Below, piece after piece: positions 33,242 through 42,420 of a stretch of 50,369 nucleotides of DNA. Position 1 is the first letter of the stretch, and each line of letters starts with the position of its first letter. Made by a program: the position numbers and the translations under genes. The notes under the pieces are model-generated. The model was not told where the DNA came from. It saw nothing but the letters and a program-made list of their open reading frames with translations, and did no database searches. The DNA comes from Sphingopyxis sp. GTDB lineage: Bacteria > Pseudomonadota > Alphaproteobacteria > Sphingomonadales > Sphingomonadaceae. The stretch is taken from positions 1 through 50,369 of the forward strand of contig NZ_JAOZVW010000063.1 of assembly GCF_025869345.1 (NCBI RefSeq), written 5' to 3'.

Positions 33242-33269
33242 TGAGGGGCGGCGGCGGCGCCTGCGTATG
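33242..33269 (+). promoter_or_regulatory. Candidate ECF promoter of copA-copB
   Basis: TGAGGG (33242-33247), N15, GCGTATG (33263-33269) in the 85-bp gap between the sigma gene and copA. The predicted transcript would start about 20-25 bp before the copA ATG. It gives copAB its own metal-responsive start in addition to read-through from the sigma operon. Confidence 0.7.
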
Positions 33270-33298
33270 AAAGCAAAGAACAAGCATAAACGGTCGGA

Positions 33299-35095
33299 AT
33301 GAACATGCAGATCAACAGGCGTCGGTTCGTCAGCGGGGTTTTGGGCGGCGGGGCCGCGGCGACGGCGGCGGCATGGTTTCCCGCCTGGGCGCAGCCGGTG
33401 TCGCCTGGCATCACCGCGCCCATCCCGACGGTGTCGGGCAGCGACATCAGGCTGCGCATCGCGCGCCAGACGCTGTTGGTCGACGGCAAGCCGAGCCGCG
33501 CGATCGGGATCAACGGGACGGTGCCGGCGCCGCTGGTGCGCCTGAAGGAAGGGCAGACGGCAAGGCTCACCGTCGTCAACGACCTCGATGAGGACAGTTC
33601 GATCCACTGGCACGGGCTTCTGCTTCCGTTTCAGATGGATGGGGTTCCGGGGGTCAGTTTTCCGGGGATCAGGCCGCGCTCGACCTTCGTCTATGAATTT
33701 CCGGTGATCCAGTCGGGCACCTATTGGTATCACAGCCATTCGGGCCTTCAGGAACAGGTCGGTCATTATGGGCCGATCGTCATCGACCCCGAAGGCGCCG
33801 ATCCGATCGCCTATGACCGCGAGCATGTCGTCGTGCTGTCCGATCACAGCCGGATCTCGCCCGAGGCGATCTTTCACAAGCTCAAGGTCGATCCCGGCCA
33901 TTTCAATAACCAGCGCCAGACGCTGTCCGGCCTGCTCGCCGGCAAGGATCAGCCGCTCAGGGAACGGATCGACTGGGGCCGGATGCGGATGGACCCGACC
34001 GACGTCGCCGACGTCAACGGTTCGACCTACAGCTTCCTCGTCAACGGCCATGGCCCGCGCGACAATTGGACCGCGCTTTTTCAACCGGGCGAGCGCGTCC
34101 GGCTGCGGATCATCAACGCCTCGGCCATGTCGATCTTCAATGTCCGTATCCCGGGGCTACGGATGACGGTGGTGCAGGCCGACGGCCTGAACATCGTCCC
34201 GGTCGAGACCGACGAGTTCCAGATCGCCGTTGCCGAGACCTATGACGTCATCGTGACCCCGGCCGAGGATCGCGCCTATACGCTGGTCGCCGAAGCCAAT
34301 GACCGGTCGGGGATGGGGCGGGCGACGCTGGCGCCGCGCCCCGGCCTGGTGGCGGAGGTGCCGCCGCTGCGACCGCGGCCGCTCGCGACCATGAAGGATA
34401 TGGGGATGGGCGCCATGGGGGCGATGACGGGCGATGACGCCGCGTGTCCCGCCGAACATGCCGCGATGGGACATTGCACGCCGGCCGTCGACGGCGGGGC
34501 GATGGCGGGCATGGACCATGGATCGGGCGGCGCCATGGAGCATGGAATGCGCGACTTCGACGCCGCGCCGCAGGTCAGGCGCGACCCGGGCGTCCAGACG
34601 ATCTCGCCGATGCCCGTCGACCGGATGGGCGAGCCCGGCCAGGGCCTGGAGGATGCCGGGCACGCGGTCCTGACCTACAAGGACCTCGTTGCGCTCGACC
34701 GCAATCCCGACGTTCGCGCCCCCGAACGCTCGCTCGACATCCATCTGACGGGCAATATGGAGCGCTTCATGTGGTCGTTCGACGGCATGAAGATGTCGGA
34801 TCACCACGAACCCATCCCCTTCATCGAAGGCGAGCGGGTGCGCGTGAACCTGATCAACGATTCGATGATGAGCCACCCGATCCACCTCCATGGCCATTTC
34901 TTTGAGCTGGTCACGGGGAAGGGCGACCGGGCGCCGCGCAAGCATACGGTGCTCGTCCAGCCGGGAGGGATCGCAACCTTCGATTTCACCGCCGACGCGG
35001 TCGGTGACTGGGCGTTCCACTGTCACCTTCTCTATCACATGTATGCGGGCATGATGCGCGTCGTCAGCGTCCGTCCGCGGGGAGAGCCGGCATGA
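33299..35095 (+). CDS. copA: CopA-type periplasmic multicopper oxidase
   Basis: A 598-residue copper-resistance oxidase. A twin-arginine signal (RRRFVSGVLGG) means export in folded form. Copper ligands are visible at HWHG (103-106), HSHSG (145-149), HPIHLHGHF and HCHLLYHMYAGMM (574-586), so all four copper sites seem present. A Met/His-rich segment around 360-425 (MKDMGMGAMGAM, MAGMDHGSGG) is typical of CopA/PcoA. It oxidises Cu(I) to the less harmful Cu(II) in the periplasm. ATG 33299 or 33305 could be the start. It overlaps copB (ATGA). Confidence 0.95.
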   Translation: MNMQINRRRFVSGVLGGGAAATAAAWFPAWAQPVSPGITAPIPTVSGSDIRLRIARQTLLVDGKPSRAIGINGTVPAPLVRLKEGQTARLTVVNDLDEDSSIHWHGLLLPFQMDGVPGVSFPGIRPRSTFVYEFPVIQSGTYWYHSHSGLQEQVGHYGPIVIDPEGADPIAYDREHVVVLSDHSRISPEAIFHKLKVDPGHFNNQRQTLSGLLAGKDQPLRERIDWGRMRMDPTDVADVNGSTYSFLVNGHGPRDNWTALFQPGERVRLRIINASAMSIFNVRIPGLRMTVVQADGLNIVPVETDEFQIAVAETYDVIVTPAEDRAYTLVAEANDRSGMGRATLAPRPGLVAEVPPLRPRPLATMKDMGMGAMGAMTGDDAACPAEHAAMGHCTPAVDGGAMAGMDHGSGGAMEHGMRDFDAAPQVRRDPGVQTISPMPVDRMGEPGQGLEDAGHAVLTYKDLVALDRNPDVRAPERSLDIHLTGNMERFMWSFDGMKMSDHHEPIPFIEGERVRVNLINDSMMSHPIHLHGHFFELVTGKGDRAPRKHTVLVQPGGIATFDFTADAVGDWAFHCHLLYHMYAGMMRVVSVRPRGEPA

Positions 35096-36039
35096 CGCGG
35101 CTCGCCCTGATCGTCGCCGCCCAGGCGCTGCTCTTCGCCGTTCCGGCGGGCGCGCAGGACCATGCGATGCACGATATGCAGCCCGCGGCACCCGCGTCCG
35201 ATCCCATATGCCCGCCGGACCATGCCGCGATGGGCCATTGCACGCCCGCCGCGCCGCCGCCCGCTCCGCAAATGGGCGCGGCCGGCACCGACCTGCCGCC
35301 GGGCGACGCGCCCGCTCCCGCGCCGCCCGGCGACTGGTATGCCGACCATATCTATCCGAAGGCGGAGATGGATCGCGCGCGTCACGAGATGATGAAGGAA
35401 AATGGCGGACAGACGATCGCGTTTCTCAGCCTCGACCGCGCCGAATATCAGGCGCGCAAGGGGCGCGACGGATATCGCTGGGGCGCCGAAGGCTGGTATG
35501 GCGGCGACATCGACCGCATCACGCTCAAGAGCGAAGGCGAAGGCCGGTGGGGCGAGGGGGTGGAGGAGGCCGAGCTTCAACTGCTCTACAGCCGGGCGGT
35601 CGGCCCCTATTTCAACCTCCAGGCCGGTGTGCGGCAGGATCTGGGCGAGGGGCCCGACCGCAGCTATGCCGTCGTCGGGTTCGAAGGACTGGCCCCCTAT
35701 TGGTTCGAGGTCGAGGGTGCGTTGTTCCTGTCGAACAAGGGCGATCTGCTCGGGCGTGTCGAGGGCTATTACGACCAGCGCATCACCCAGCGGCTGGTCC
35801 TGCAACCGCGCGCGGAGGTCAATTTCGCGCTTCAGGACGTTCCCGAAACGGGCACCGGATCGGGGCTTTCCGATGTCGAACTGGGGGTTCGGCTGCGCTA
35901 CGAGATCGTCAGGGAATTTGCGCCCTATGTCGGGGTCGAATGGGCACGCAAGCTCGGCGACACCGCGCGCTTCGCGCGCGCCGGCGGAGAGGATGCGGAC
36001 GGCGTCAGTTTCGTTCTGGGAGTGCGCGCCTGGTTTTAG
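35092..36039 (+). CDS. copB: Outer-membrane copper resistance protein CopB
   Basis: A 315-residue outer-membrane protein. The signal peptide ends A-G-A (about residue 21). A Met/His/Pro-rich N-terminal region (HAMHDMQ, CPPDHAAMGHC) is a likely copper-binding segment. The C-terminal barrel domain has the family run HEMMKENGGQTIAFLSLDRAEYQ and YNLQAGVRQDL-like strands, ending VRAWF. It acts with CopA, to which its start is coupled. Confidence 0.93.
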   Translation: MTRLALIVAAQALLFAVPAGAQDHAMHDMQPAAPASDPICPPDHAAMGHCTPAAPPPAPQMGAAGTDLPPGDAPAPAPPGDWYADHIYPKAEMDRARHEMMKENGGQTIAFLSLDRAEYQARKGRDGYRWGAEGWYGGDIDRITLKSEGEGRWGEGVEEAELQLLYSRAVGPYFNLQAGVRQDLGEGPDRSYAVVGFEGLAPYWFEVEGALFLSNKGDLLGRVEGYYDQRITQRLVLQPRAEVNFALQDVPETGTGSGLSDVELGVRLRYEIVREFAPYVGVEWARKLGDTARFARAGGEDADGVSFVLGVRAWF

Positions 36040-36104
36040 CCCGGGTTGATGTCGTTGGCGCTTGAGAAGGCTGTGGTCGGATTGCGCGCACTATAACGAA
36101 ATAG

Positions 36105-36141
36105 GAATATCGCATATTCGACAATCTATTATATCGATATA
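36105..36141. promoter_or_regulatory. Palindromes upstream of the TonB receptor
   Basis: Two palindromes lie in the 198-bp gap: GAATAT-CGC-ATATTC (36105-36119) and TATATCGATATA (36130-36141). The stretch is clearly AT-rich against a GC-rich background, fitting a promoter with operators. No regulator can be assigned. The rest of the gap shows nothing further. Confidence 0.45.
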
Positions 36142-36237
36142 GAAAGCCCGCTAGGTTTCGCTCGTCCAATCGTTCAGGCCGGCACGGGACCTCCCGCAAG
36201 AGGACAGGATGCGTCCGGCCGCTGGGGAGGGTAGATT

Positions 36238-38628
36238 ATGCGAATGAATCGAAACTGGCGCCGGGCCTTGCTTGTTACCGCTGCGGCCTGCGCCTTGCCG
36301 ACCATGGCCGAGGCGCAGTCGGCGCCCGCCGACAATGAAAGTGCCGGCAGCGCGGCGCTGGGCGACGATATCGTCGTGACGGCGCGCAAGCGCGAGGAAA
36401 GCCTGCAGGACGTGCCGATCTCGGTCCAGGCGTTCAGCAGCGCGGCGCTCGAACGCGCGGGGATCAAGGATTTCTCCGAAGTCGCCTATCGCGTGCCGGG
36501 GCTCAAGCTCAGCGCCGAGCGCGCGGTCGACACCGAACTCTTCATCCGCGGTATCGGCTCCGACATTCAGGGCGCGGGCGCCGACGCGGCGGTCGGCATC
36601 TTCGTCGACGGCGTCTATCTGTCGCGCGGCACCGGATCGCTGCTCGACCTTTATGATCTCGAACGCGTCGAGGTGCTCAAGGGGCCGCAGGCGCTGCGCT
36701 TCGGCAAGAGCGTCGTCGGCGGCCTGATCAACTATGTCACCAAAAAGCCCGGCGATACCTTCGAGGGCCGGTTCGAGGCGACCTATGGCAATTACAACCG
36801 CCTCGACGTCGCGGGGTCGGTCCGCGGGCCGGTGTCCGATACGGTCAGCCTCGGCCTGACCGCCAGCTCGCGCACCCACGACGGCTATGCCAAGAATCTC
36901 GGCGGCGGCGATGAGGAGGACCAGAATATGCAGTCGGTCCGCGCCCAGCTTCGCTGGCAGCCCGACGCGACGCTCGATATTAACCTGTCGGCCGATTATA
37001 CGCGCCACCGCGACGGCGCGCGCTGGGTCGACATCCTGGTTCCCGGCGACAGCCAGGAAGTGACCTATCTCGGCTATTATGCGCCGCCGATCGACAGCCT
37101 GCCCGATTTCGTGCTGCCGAACCGCAACGCACCGTTCAAGAGCGCCAGGCATCGCTCGGGCAAGCATAATTTCACCGGCTTCCAGAACGGCGATATGTAT
37201 GGGGTGAGCGGCACCATCGACTGGCAGCCGAGCGACGGACTCAGCGTCACCTCGCAGACCGCCTATCGCGACAGTTCCTTGCAGGCGCGCGAGGACGGAT
37301 CGGGGATGTTCTTCGACTTCCCGATCGATCCCGCGACCAACGCACCCGACATCACCTCGGCGATGCGCGCGGGGCTGGACACCTATCTCGCCACCGTGCC
37401 CGACAGCTATTTCGACAGCGGCAAGGCCGAGGATGTGAAGCAATTCTCGCAGGAACTGCGCCTGCGTTTCGACAATGGCGGGCCGCTGCGCGTCGAAGGC
37501 GGCGTTTATTATCTGCGCGAGAAAATCCGCCGGGCGGAGGATGTGAACTTCCTCTTCCCCGATTATCAGGCGATCGAGTCCTTCGCTTATGCCATCGCCT
37601 ATGGCGGCATACCGGATACGCCGACGCCGGGGTCGAACCACACGGTCACCACCTCGCTCAACGACAATGTCGGTGTCTTCGGCGAACTCAGCTACAGCAT
37701 CACCGACAAGCTGACTTTCGAGGCCGGGCTGCGCTATGCCTACGACCACAAGCGCTATTCGAACAATCGCTCGGGCGTGTCGTTCGAGAATGAGGCGGTC
37801 AATTTCAGGGTCGGCGAGACGCGGAGCTGGGACGCCTGGCTGCCGAGCGCGACGCTGCGTTTCGAGCCGAGCGACAATGTCACCCTCTATGGCCGCTATG
37901 CCAAGGGCTACAAGCCCGGCGGCTGGACCGGCGAGGATGCCAATAATCCGGCCGAAGCGCTGGTGTCGTTCGACCCCGAAACCGCCGACAGCTTCGAGGT
38001 CGGGGCGAAGCTGGCGCTCGCCAACCGGCGCCTGTTTATCAACGCCGCGGCCTATTACACCAATTACGACAATCTCCAGACCAACCAGTTCCTGTCGCCG
38101 GGGCCGGGGGTGCCGCCCGACAATTTCGTGTTCAACGCCAAGAACGGCACCCGCGCCTATGGCCTCGAGCTCGATTTCCAGGCGCGGATCACCGACGGCT
38201 TCACTTTGTCGGGCAATTACGCCTTTTCGAAGTGCAATTTCACCGGCGAGCTGATCATCGATGACGAGGGCACCGACCTCGACGGCAACACCTGCCGCCG
38301 CACGCCGAAGCACGCCTTCAACGTCGCGGCCAATTTCGAACAGCCGGTCAGCGAGGGGCTGGTGCTCGTCCTCGGCAGCGACTTCCAGTATACGGGGGCC
38401 AATTTCTTCGACAATCCGAACACGCCGATCCTGAAGTTCGGCGACGAAATCCTGCTCAATGCGCGGATCGGATTGCGCGACGCCGACGACAAGTGGGAGT
38501 TGACGGCCTGGGCGAAGAATCTGACCAACGAGCTCAACTATACGAGCAAGCTCGAATTATTCGGGACCATCTATTCGACCTATATCCCGCCGCGCACCTA
38601 TGGCGTGACCGCGCGGTTCCGTTTCTGA
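36238..38628 (+). CDS. TonB-dependent outer-membrane receptor
   Basis: A 796-residue receptor. The signal peptide ends A-E-A-Q (about 27). The TonB box is GDDIVVTARKREESLQDVPISV, followed by the plug domain to about 165 (VDGVYLSRGTGSLLDLYDLERVEVLKGPQA). A 22-strand barrel follows with ends such as GLELDFQARITDGFTLSGNYAF, and a terminal aromatic VTARFRF. It takes up a bulky nutrient with TonB/ExbBD energy. Its neighbours suggest an aromatic or tryptophan-derived compound, but this receptor could also act on unrelated ligands. Confidence 0.93.
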   Translation: MRMNRNWRRALLVTAAACALPTMAEAQSAPADNESAGSAALGDDIVVTARKREESLQDVPISVQAFSSAALERAGIKDFSEVAYRVPGLKLSAERAVDTELFIRGIGSDIQGAGADAAVGIFVDGVYLSRGTGSLLDLYDLERVEVLKGPQALRFGKSVVGGLINYVTKKPGDTFEGRFEATYGNYNRLDVAGSVRGPVSDTVSLGLTASSRTHDGYAKNLGGGDEEDQNMQSVRAQLRWQPDATLDINLSADYTRHRDGARWVDILVPGDSQEVTYLGYYAPPIDSLPDFVLPNRNAPFKSARHRSGKHNFTGFQNGDMYGVSGTIDWQPSDGLSVTSQTAYRDSSLQAREDGSGMFFDFPIDPATNAPDITSAMRAGLDTYLATVPDSYFDSGKAEDVKQFSQELRLRFDNGGPLRVEGGVYYLREKIRRAEDVNFLFPDYQAIESFAYAIAYGGIPDTPTPGSNHTVTTSLNDNVGVFGELSYSITDKLTFEAGLRYAYDHKRYSNNRSGVSFENEAVNFRVGETRSWDAWLPSATLRFEPSDNVTLYGRYAKGYKPGGWTGEDANNPAEALVSFDPETADSFEVGAKLALANRRLFINAAAYYTNYDNLQTNQFLSPGPGVPPDNFVFNAKNGTRAYGLELDFQARITDGFTLSGNYAFSKCNFTGELIIDDEGTDLDGNTCRRTPKHAFNVAANFEQPVSEGLVLVLGSDFQYTGANFFDNPNTPILKFGDEILLNARIGLRDADDKWELTAWAKNLTNELNYTSKLELFGTIYSTYIPPRTYGVTARFRF

Positions 38629-38651
38629 GGTTTGATGAGGTCAGCAAATAT

Positions 38652-38748
38652 TCGTCATTGCGAGCGAGGCGAAGCAATCCAGAGCGGTTTACGCGCACGC
38701 TGGATTGCCGCGTCCCCCGGATCAAGTCCGGGGTCCTCGCAATGACGA
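38652..38748. repeat. Intergenic palindromic repeat (family A, copy 2)
   Basis: A 97-bp copy of the element at 19798-19870. The left end is TCGTCATTGCGAGCG and the right end CGCAATGACGA, with an extra inner hairpin (CCCCGGA TCAAG TCCGGGG) absent from copy 1. It separates the TonB receptor gene from the LVIVD-like gene, so it marks a possible transcript end. Confidence 0.85.
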
Positions 38749-38775
38749 TGTGAGTCAATACGAAGGAGGTTCGCA

Positions 38776-40533
38776 ATGAAGCGCGGCATCAGGATCATGG
38801 CAGGCATGGGGGCGGGGCTGGCCGCGCTGCTCGGCGCGGCGGCGCTGAACGCCGCGGACGGCAGCGAACATGCCGAGGCGCCGGTCGACATCCGCGACCC
38901 CTGGCTCAAGGCGTGGATCGCCGCGACCCCCGACAATCCGCCGCGCCCGCCGGTTCCGGGCACCGATTACGGCATGAACCCCGACGGCAGTTTTCGCCAC
39001 CCGGTCGCGACGCCGCTCACCAACGACGCGCCGGCCTTTCCCGGCGAGCTCGATCATTGGGACCAGAACAGCTACGCGAAGAATGTGAAGGTCATCGCTT
39101 TCTATCCCGCGGTGACCTCGCCCTGGCACGCCTGGGCGAACATCGCCGATTTCGGCGGCAAGCGCTATCTCTATGCCCACGATCGCGACTATCTGCGCAT
39201 CCTCGACGTCACCGACCCGCGCAAGGCGAAGACGGTGTGGTCGCAAGGCGGCGTCTGGGGTCCGAAGGGGTCGAGCGAGGATTGGGACGCGGCGGCGGTC
39301 ACCGATTATTTCGGCGGCGTCACCATCGCCTGGAACAAGAAACTGCAACGCAACGTCCTCGTCGCCTCCTACGAGATCGGCCGCTTCGGCCTGATGGAAG
39401 ACAAGAAGCGCGAGCCGGGCAAGGTGGCCGAGCAGCGCCACTATAATTCGCTCAAGGGTTTCAAGGTCTTCGTCATGGACGGCCCGACCCCCGACAAGTG
39501 GAAGCTGATCGCGACGCGCACCACCGATTACCAGCACCCCGACGCACCGATCGGCGAGCAGCAGGGTTCGGGCGCGCTCGACGCGGTGGCGTGGTGGGGC
39601 GGCAAATATATGCTGCTTTCGGCGGCGCCCGACGACAGCTATTCGGCGACCGAATATCCCGACTATCTCTATTCGCCCGGCTATCAGGTCTGGGATATGT
39701 CGGACCCGGCCGATCCGAAATTCGTCTCGCAGATCACGGTTCCGGGGCAGCGGCTCGGCGACAAGGACAGCGAGGCCGCCTATCGCGCCAATCCGCGCGC
39801 CGGCAACCGGACGAGCTGGATGGGCTCGCGAACCGCGCTGCTGCTCACCAAGCCGATCGAGGACGGCGGCAAGATCGGCTTCGGCGGCATGGGCGGCCTC
39901 GGCTTCTACAGCTTCGATCTCTCCGATCCCGCCAATCCCAAAACGCTCGGCCATGTGACGATCCCGCCGAGCTATGCCGGGACCGAGTTCGACAATGTCG
40001 ACGTCAGCCAGTACGACCGCACCGGCTTCGTGTTCGGCAACGGCTATCCGATGAACGGCAATTGCTATGAGCCGTACAAGGACATTTATTCGATCGACGC
40101 GCGCGATCCCGCGCATCCGAAGATCGCGGCGCGCTTCCCGCGCCCGACGCCGCCGAAGGACGCCGATTTCACCGATTATTGCCAGCGTCGCGGCAGCTTC
40201 GGCCCCAAAAGGTCGGGCGGGATAGGGCAGCCCGGGCAGGCGGAGGATCGCCAGGGCCTCGCCATCTATGCCTTTTATACCGCGGGGATTCAGATCTTCG
40301 ACGTCAAGGACCCGGCGAAACCGAGCATCGCGGGTTATTTCGTGCCGCGCTTCCCGACCGACGCCGAACTGCCCGACTATGCGAAGGAAAATTCGACCTT
40401 CGCGGTGTTCACCGAATATGACCGCAACATCATCTGGGCCTTTTCGGTGAACGGCGTCTACGCGCTGTCGAGCCCGCTGCTCGGCAAACCGAACCTCGGC
40501 GCGCCAAAGGCGGTCTGGCCTGCGCGGCGATAG
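38776..40533 (+). CDS. Secreted LVIVD-repeat-like protein
   Basis: A 585-residue exported protein (signal peptide to about 28, A-L-N-A-A). Several repeats have the form I-x-D-V/L-x-D-P-x-x-P-K (RILDVTDPRKAK, VWDMSDPADPKF, SFDLSDPANPKT, SIDARDPAHPKI, IFDVKDPAKPSI), the mark of LVIVD beta-propellers. Function is unknown for the family. Conserved Trp/Tyr and Asp patches in the repeats may bind a sugar or aromatic ligand. It may act with the TonB receptor upstream. Confidence 0.8.
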   Translation: MKRGIRIMAGMGAGLAALLGAAALNAADGSEHAEAPVDIRDPWLKAWIAATPDNPPRPPVPGTDYGMNPDGSFRHPVATPLTNDAPAFPGELDHWDQNSYAKNVKVIAFYPAVTSPWHAWANIADFGGKRYLYAHDRDYLRILDVTDPRKAKTVWSQGGVWGPKGSSEDWDAAAVTDYFGGVTIAWNKKLQRNVLVASYEIGRFGLMEDKKREPGKVAEQRHYNSLKGFKVFVMDGPTPDKWKLIATRTTDYQHPDAPIGEQQGSGALDAVAWWGGKYMLLSAAPDDSYSATEYPDYLYSPGYQVWDMSDPADPKFVSQITVPGQRLGDKDSEAAYRANPRAGNRTSWMGSRTALLLTKPIEDGGKIGFGGMGGLGFYSFDLSDPANPKTLGHVTIPPSYAGTEFDNVDVSQYDRTGFVFGNGYPMNGNCYEPYKDIYSIDARDPAHPKIAARFPRPTPPKDADFTDYCQRRGSFGPKRSGGIGQPGQAEDRQGLAIYAFYTAGIQIFDVKDPAKPSIAGYFVPRFPTDAELPDYAKENSTFAVFTEYDRNIIWAFSVNGVYALSSPLLGKPNLGAPKAVWPARR

Positions 40534-40564
40534 GTCAATCCCATGCAAGCTAAATCAATCCGAT

Positions 40565-40663
40565 TCCCCGAGCGAAGCCGAGGGGCTCGTTCGAGCGAAA
40601 CGAGAACCTGCACCGTCGCGGCCTCGACTTCGCTCGGCAGGGCCCCTCGGCTTCGCTCGGGGA
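40565..40663. repeat. Intergenic palindromic repeat (family D)
   Basis: A 99-bp element with perfect 22-bp outer arms (40565-40586 and 40642-40663) containing the half-palindrome CCCCGAGCGAAGC / GCTTCGCTCGGGG. The middle repeats shorter CGAGCGAAACGAG pieces. It is not the same sequence as family A but has the same architecture. It fills most of the 185-bp gap before the lipoprotein gene. Confidence 0.8.
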
Positions 40664-40718
40664 GTCGGGATTTGCTTGTAGCTCACCATCCCGATCCCAC
40701 TTTCTGAAGGATAAACTC

Positions 40719-41636
40719 ATGCGCGCAGCCATGATGGCGCTGGCGGGGGCCTTGCTCCTCGCCGGATGCTCGAACGCGGCCCCCGACAAGCCGGCGGCGA
40801 AGTCCGCCGAACCCGCGGGCGACAATATCCTCCACATCAGCTGGGGCGGCATCGCCGAGGCCGATGCGGGCGAGGCGAAGCGGCACTGGTCGACCTGGAC
40901 GATCAACCTCGTCGATGGCGGCCCGGCCTATGGCTGGCTGTCCGACAAGGGCGCCGCCTTGCCGCATGCGCTGAATTTCGAGCTCGCGGGCACCGGCAAG
41001 ATCGACGCCGTCGCGCTCGACAATCGGTTCGAGCCCGTGGTGCGCGAGGACGGGTCGATGTCGCAGACCGCCGAAGGGTCGCCGGTGCGGCGCTTCGCGC
41101 TGCTCGGCTCGACCAAGGGGCCGGAAGGCCCCTACGAGACGCTCGTCGAGGGCGAGGCGAAGGCCGATGCGCAGACCGTCGTCAAGCTGCCGAAGCAGGC
41201 CGCCACGCGCTGGCTGCGGCTGCGCATCGACAGCAATTGGGCGGGCAGCGGCCAGACGCGGCTTTCGGACCTCGCGGTCCTCGGCACGCTCGATCAGCGC
41301 GGCGGCGCGGCCATCGCCGACGCCAGCGGCATTTACAGTCACGAATACGGCCCGATCCTGCTGCGGCAAAAGGGCAATGAGGTCTTCGGCTGTTATAACG
41401 ACGGGCTCGGCACGCTGCGCGGCACGGTCTTCGGCCGGATCATGCGGCTCGCCTGGTATTCGAAGGCGGAGGGCAGCATCGGCGCGGCGACGCTGGTCGC
41501 GGCGAACGGCAAGCTCTATGGCTTCTGGTATCGCCCCGAAGACAGGATGGGCAGCCCGTGGAATGCGGTGAGGGAAGGCGGCCTTGAAGGCGCCGACCTC
41601 GGCAAATGCCGCGCGGCGCTCTATCCGCCAGCCTGA
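40719..41636 (+). CDS. Lipoprotein with galactose-binding-like segment
   Basis: A 305-residue lipoprotein. The signal ends L-A-G-C with Cys17. Between about 120 and 195 there is a discoidin-like pattern ([21 protein letters not shown] then [27 protein letters not shown]), as in F5/8 type C carbohydrate/lipid-binding domains. The C-terminal half has [20 protein letters not shown] and [11 protein letters not shown]. No enzymatic motif is visible. It is 10 bp upstream of the fumarylacetoacetate-hydrolase-family gene, so cotranscription is likely. Confidence 0.7.
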   Translation: MRAAMMALAGALLLAGCSNAAPDKPAAKSAEPAGDNILHISWGGIAEADAGEAKRHWSTWTINLVDGGPAYGWLSDKGAALPHALNFELAGTGKIDAVALDNRFEPVVREDGSMSQTAEGSPVRRFALLGSTKGPEGPYETLVEGEAKADAQTVVKLPKQAATRWLRLRIDSNWAGSGQTRLSDLAVLGTLDQRGGAAIADASGIYSHEYGPILLRQKGNEVFGCYNDGLGTLRGTVFGRIMRLAWYSKAEGSIGAATLVAANGKLYGFWYRPEDRMGSPWNAVREGGLEGADLGKCRAALYPPA

Positions 41637-41646
41637 GGATCTGCCC

Positions 41647-42324
41647 ATGCGTTTCGATGTCCCCGCTCCCACCGCCGAAATCGCCGGAAGCGGCGAGCGT
41701 TTTCCCGTCCGCCGCATCTTCTGCGTCGGCAAGAATTACGCCGACCATGCGCGCGAGATGGGCGGCGATCCGACGCGCGAGCCGCCCTTCTTCTTCTCGA
41801 AGCCCGCCGATGCGCTGGTGGCGGGAGCGGCCGACATCGCGATGCCGCCGCGCACCGGCAACCTGCATCACGAGATCGAGCTCGTCGTGGCGCTCGCGAA
41901 GGGCGGCGCGAATATCGCGTCCGACGATGCGGCGGATTGCATCTTCGGCTATGCCGTCGGCAACGACCTGACCCGCCGCGACTTGCAGGCCGACGCCAAG
42001 GCCGGCGGGCGGCCGTGGGACATGGCGAAGGGCTTCGACCATAGCGCCGTCCTCTCGCCGATCCGCCCCGCGGCCGAGATCGGCCATCCGTCGAGTGCGC
42101 GCATTTGGCTGTCAGTGGGTGGCGAGGTGCGGCAGGACGGCGACATCGCCGACATGATCTGGCCGGTCGCCGACATTATCGCCGAATTGTCGACCTATGT
42201 CGAACTCAAGCCTGGCGACCTCATCTATACCGGTACGCCTGCGGGCGTCGGCCGCATCGTGGCGGGCGATGTCGTCGAGGGCGGGATCGACGGCATCGGG
42301 ACGATTGCGAACCGCTTCCTATAA
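41647..42324 (+). CDS. Fumarylacetoacetate hydrolase family protein (acylpyruvase type)
   Basis: A 225-residue short FAH-fold enzyme (FAHD1/fumarylpyruvate hydrolase size). [17 protein letters not shown] is the family hallmark. Metal ligands are Glu76 and Glu78 ([10 protein letters not shown]). Further motifs are [22 protein letters not shown] and [11 protein letters not shown]. It would hydrolyse a 2,4-dioxo acid to pyruvate and an acid, or act on a related substrate. Start 41647 gives the family length. An in-frame ATG at 41584 lies inside the lipoprotein gene. Confidence 0.88.
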   Translation: MRFDVPAPTAEIAGSGERFPVRRIFCVGKNYADHAREMGGDPTREPPFFFSKPADALVAGAADIAMPPRTGNLHHEIELVVALAKGGANIASDDAADCIFGYAVGNDLTRRDLQADAKAGGRPWDMAKGFDHSAVLSPIRPAAEIGHPSSARIWLSVGGEVRQDGDIADMIWPVADIIAELSTYVELKPGDLIYTGTPAGVGRIVAGDVVEGGIDGIGTIANRFL

Positions 42325-42330
42325 CTGGTT

Positions 42331-42372
42331 CGCCATATCATCGCGGGTATTTGATATTATTTGTGTATGGCG
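42331..42372. promoter_or_regulatory. Nested dyad upstream of the ThDP enzyme gene
   Basis: The outer pair is CGCCATA (42331-42337) / TATGGCG (42366-42372) and the inner pair ATATCA (42335-42340) / TGATAT (42352-42357, spacer 11). The 97-bp gap between FAH and ThDP genes is AT-richer than the flanking coding DNA. It fits an operator-promoter, possibly for the LysR regulator encoded at 48175-49137. The bases between the inner arms do not form a textbook T-N11-A box. Confidence 0.45.
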
Positions 42373-42420
42373 CCCGCGCCTAATCGGGGTGCGACTGCAC
42401 TCTCGCATGAAGGATCGCGC

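Noticed and set aside
42331..42372. Classic LysR T-N11-A box
   Set aside because: The inner pair gives A-N11-T, not T-N11-A. I keep it only as a generic operator candidate.
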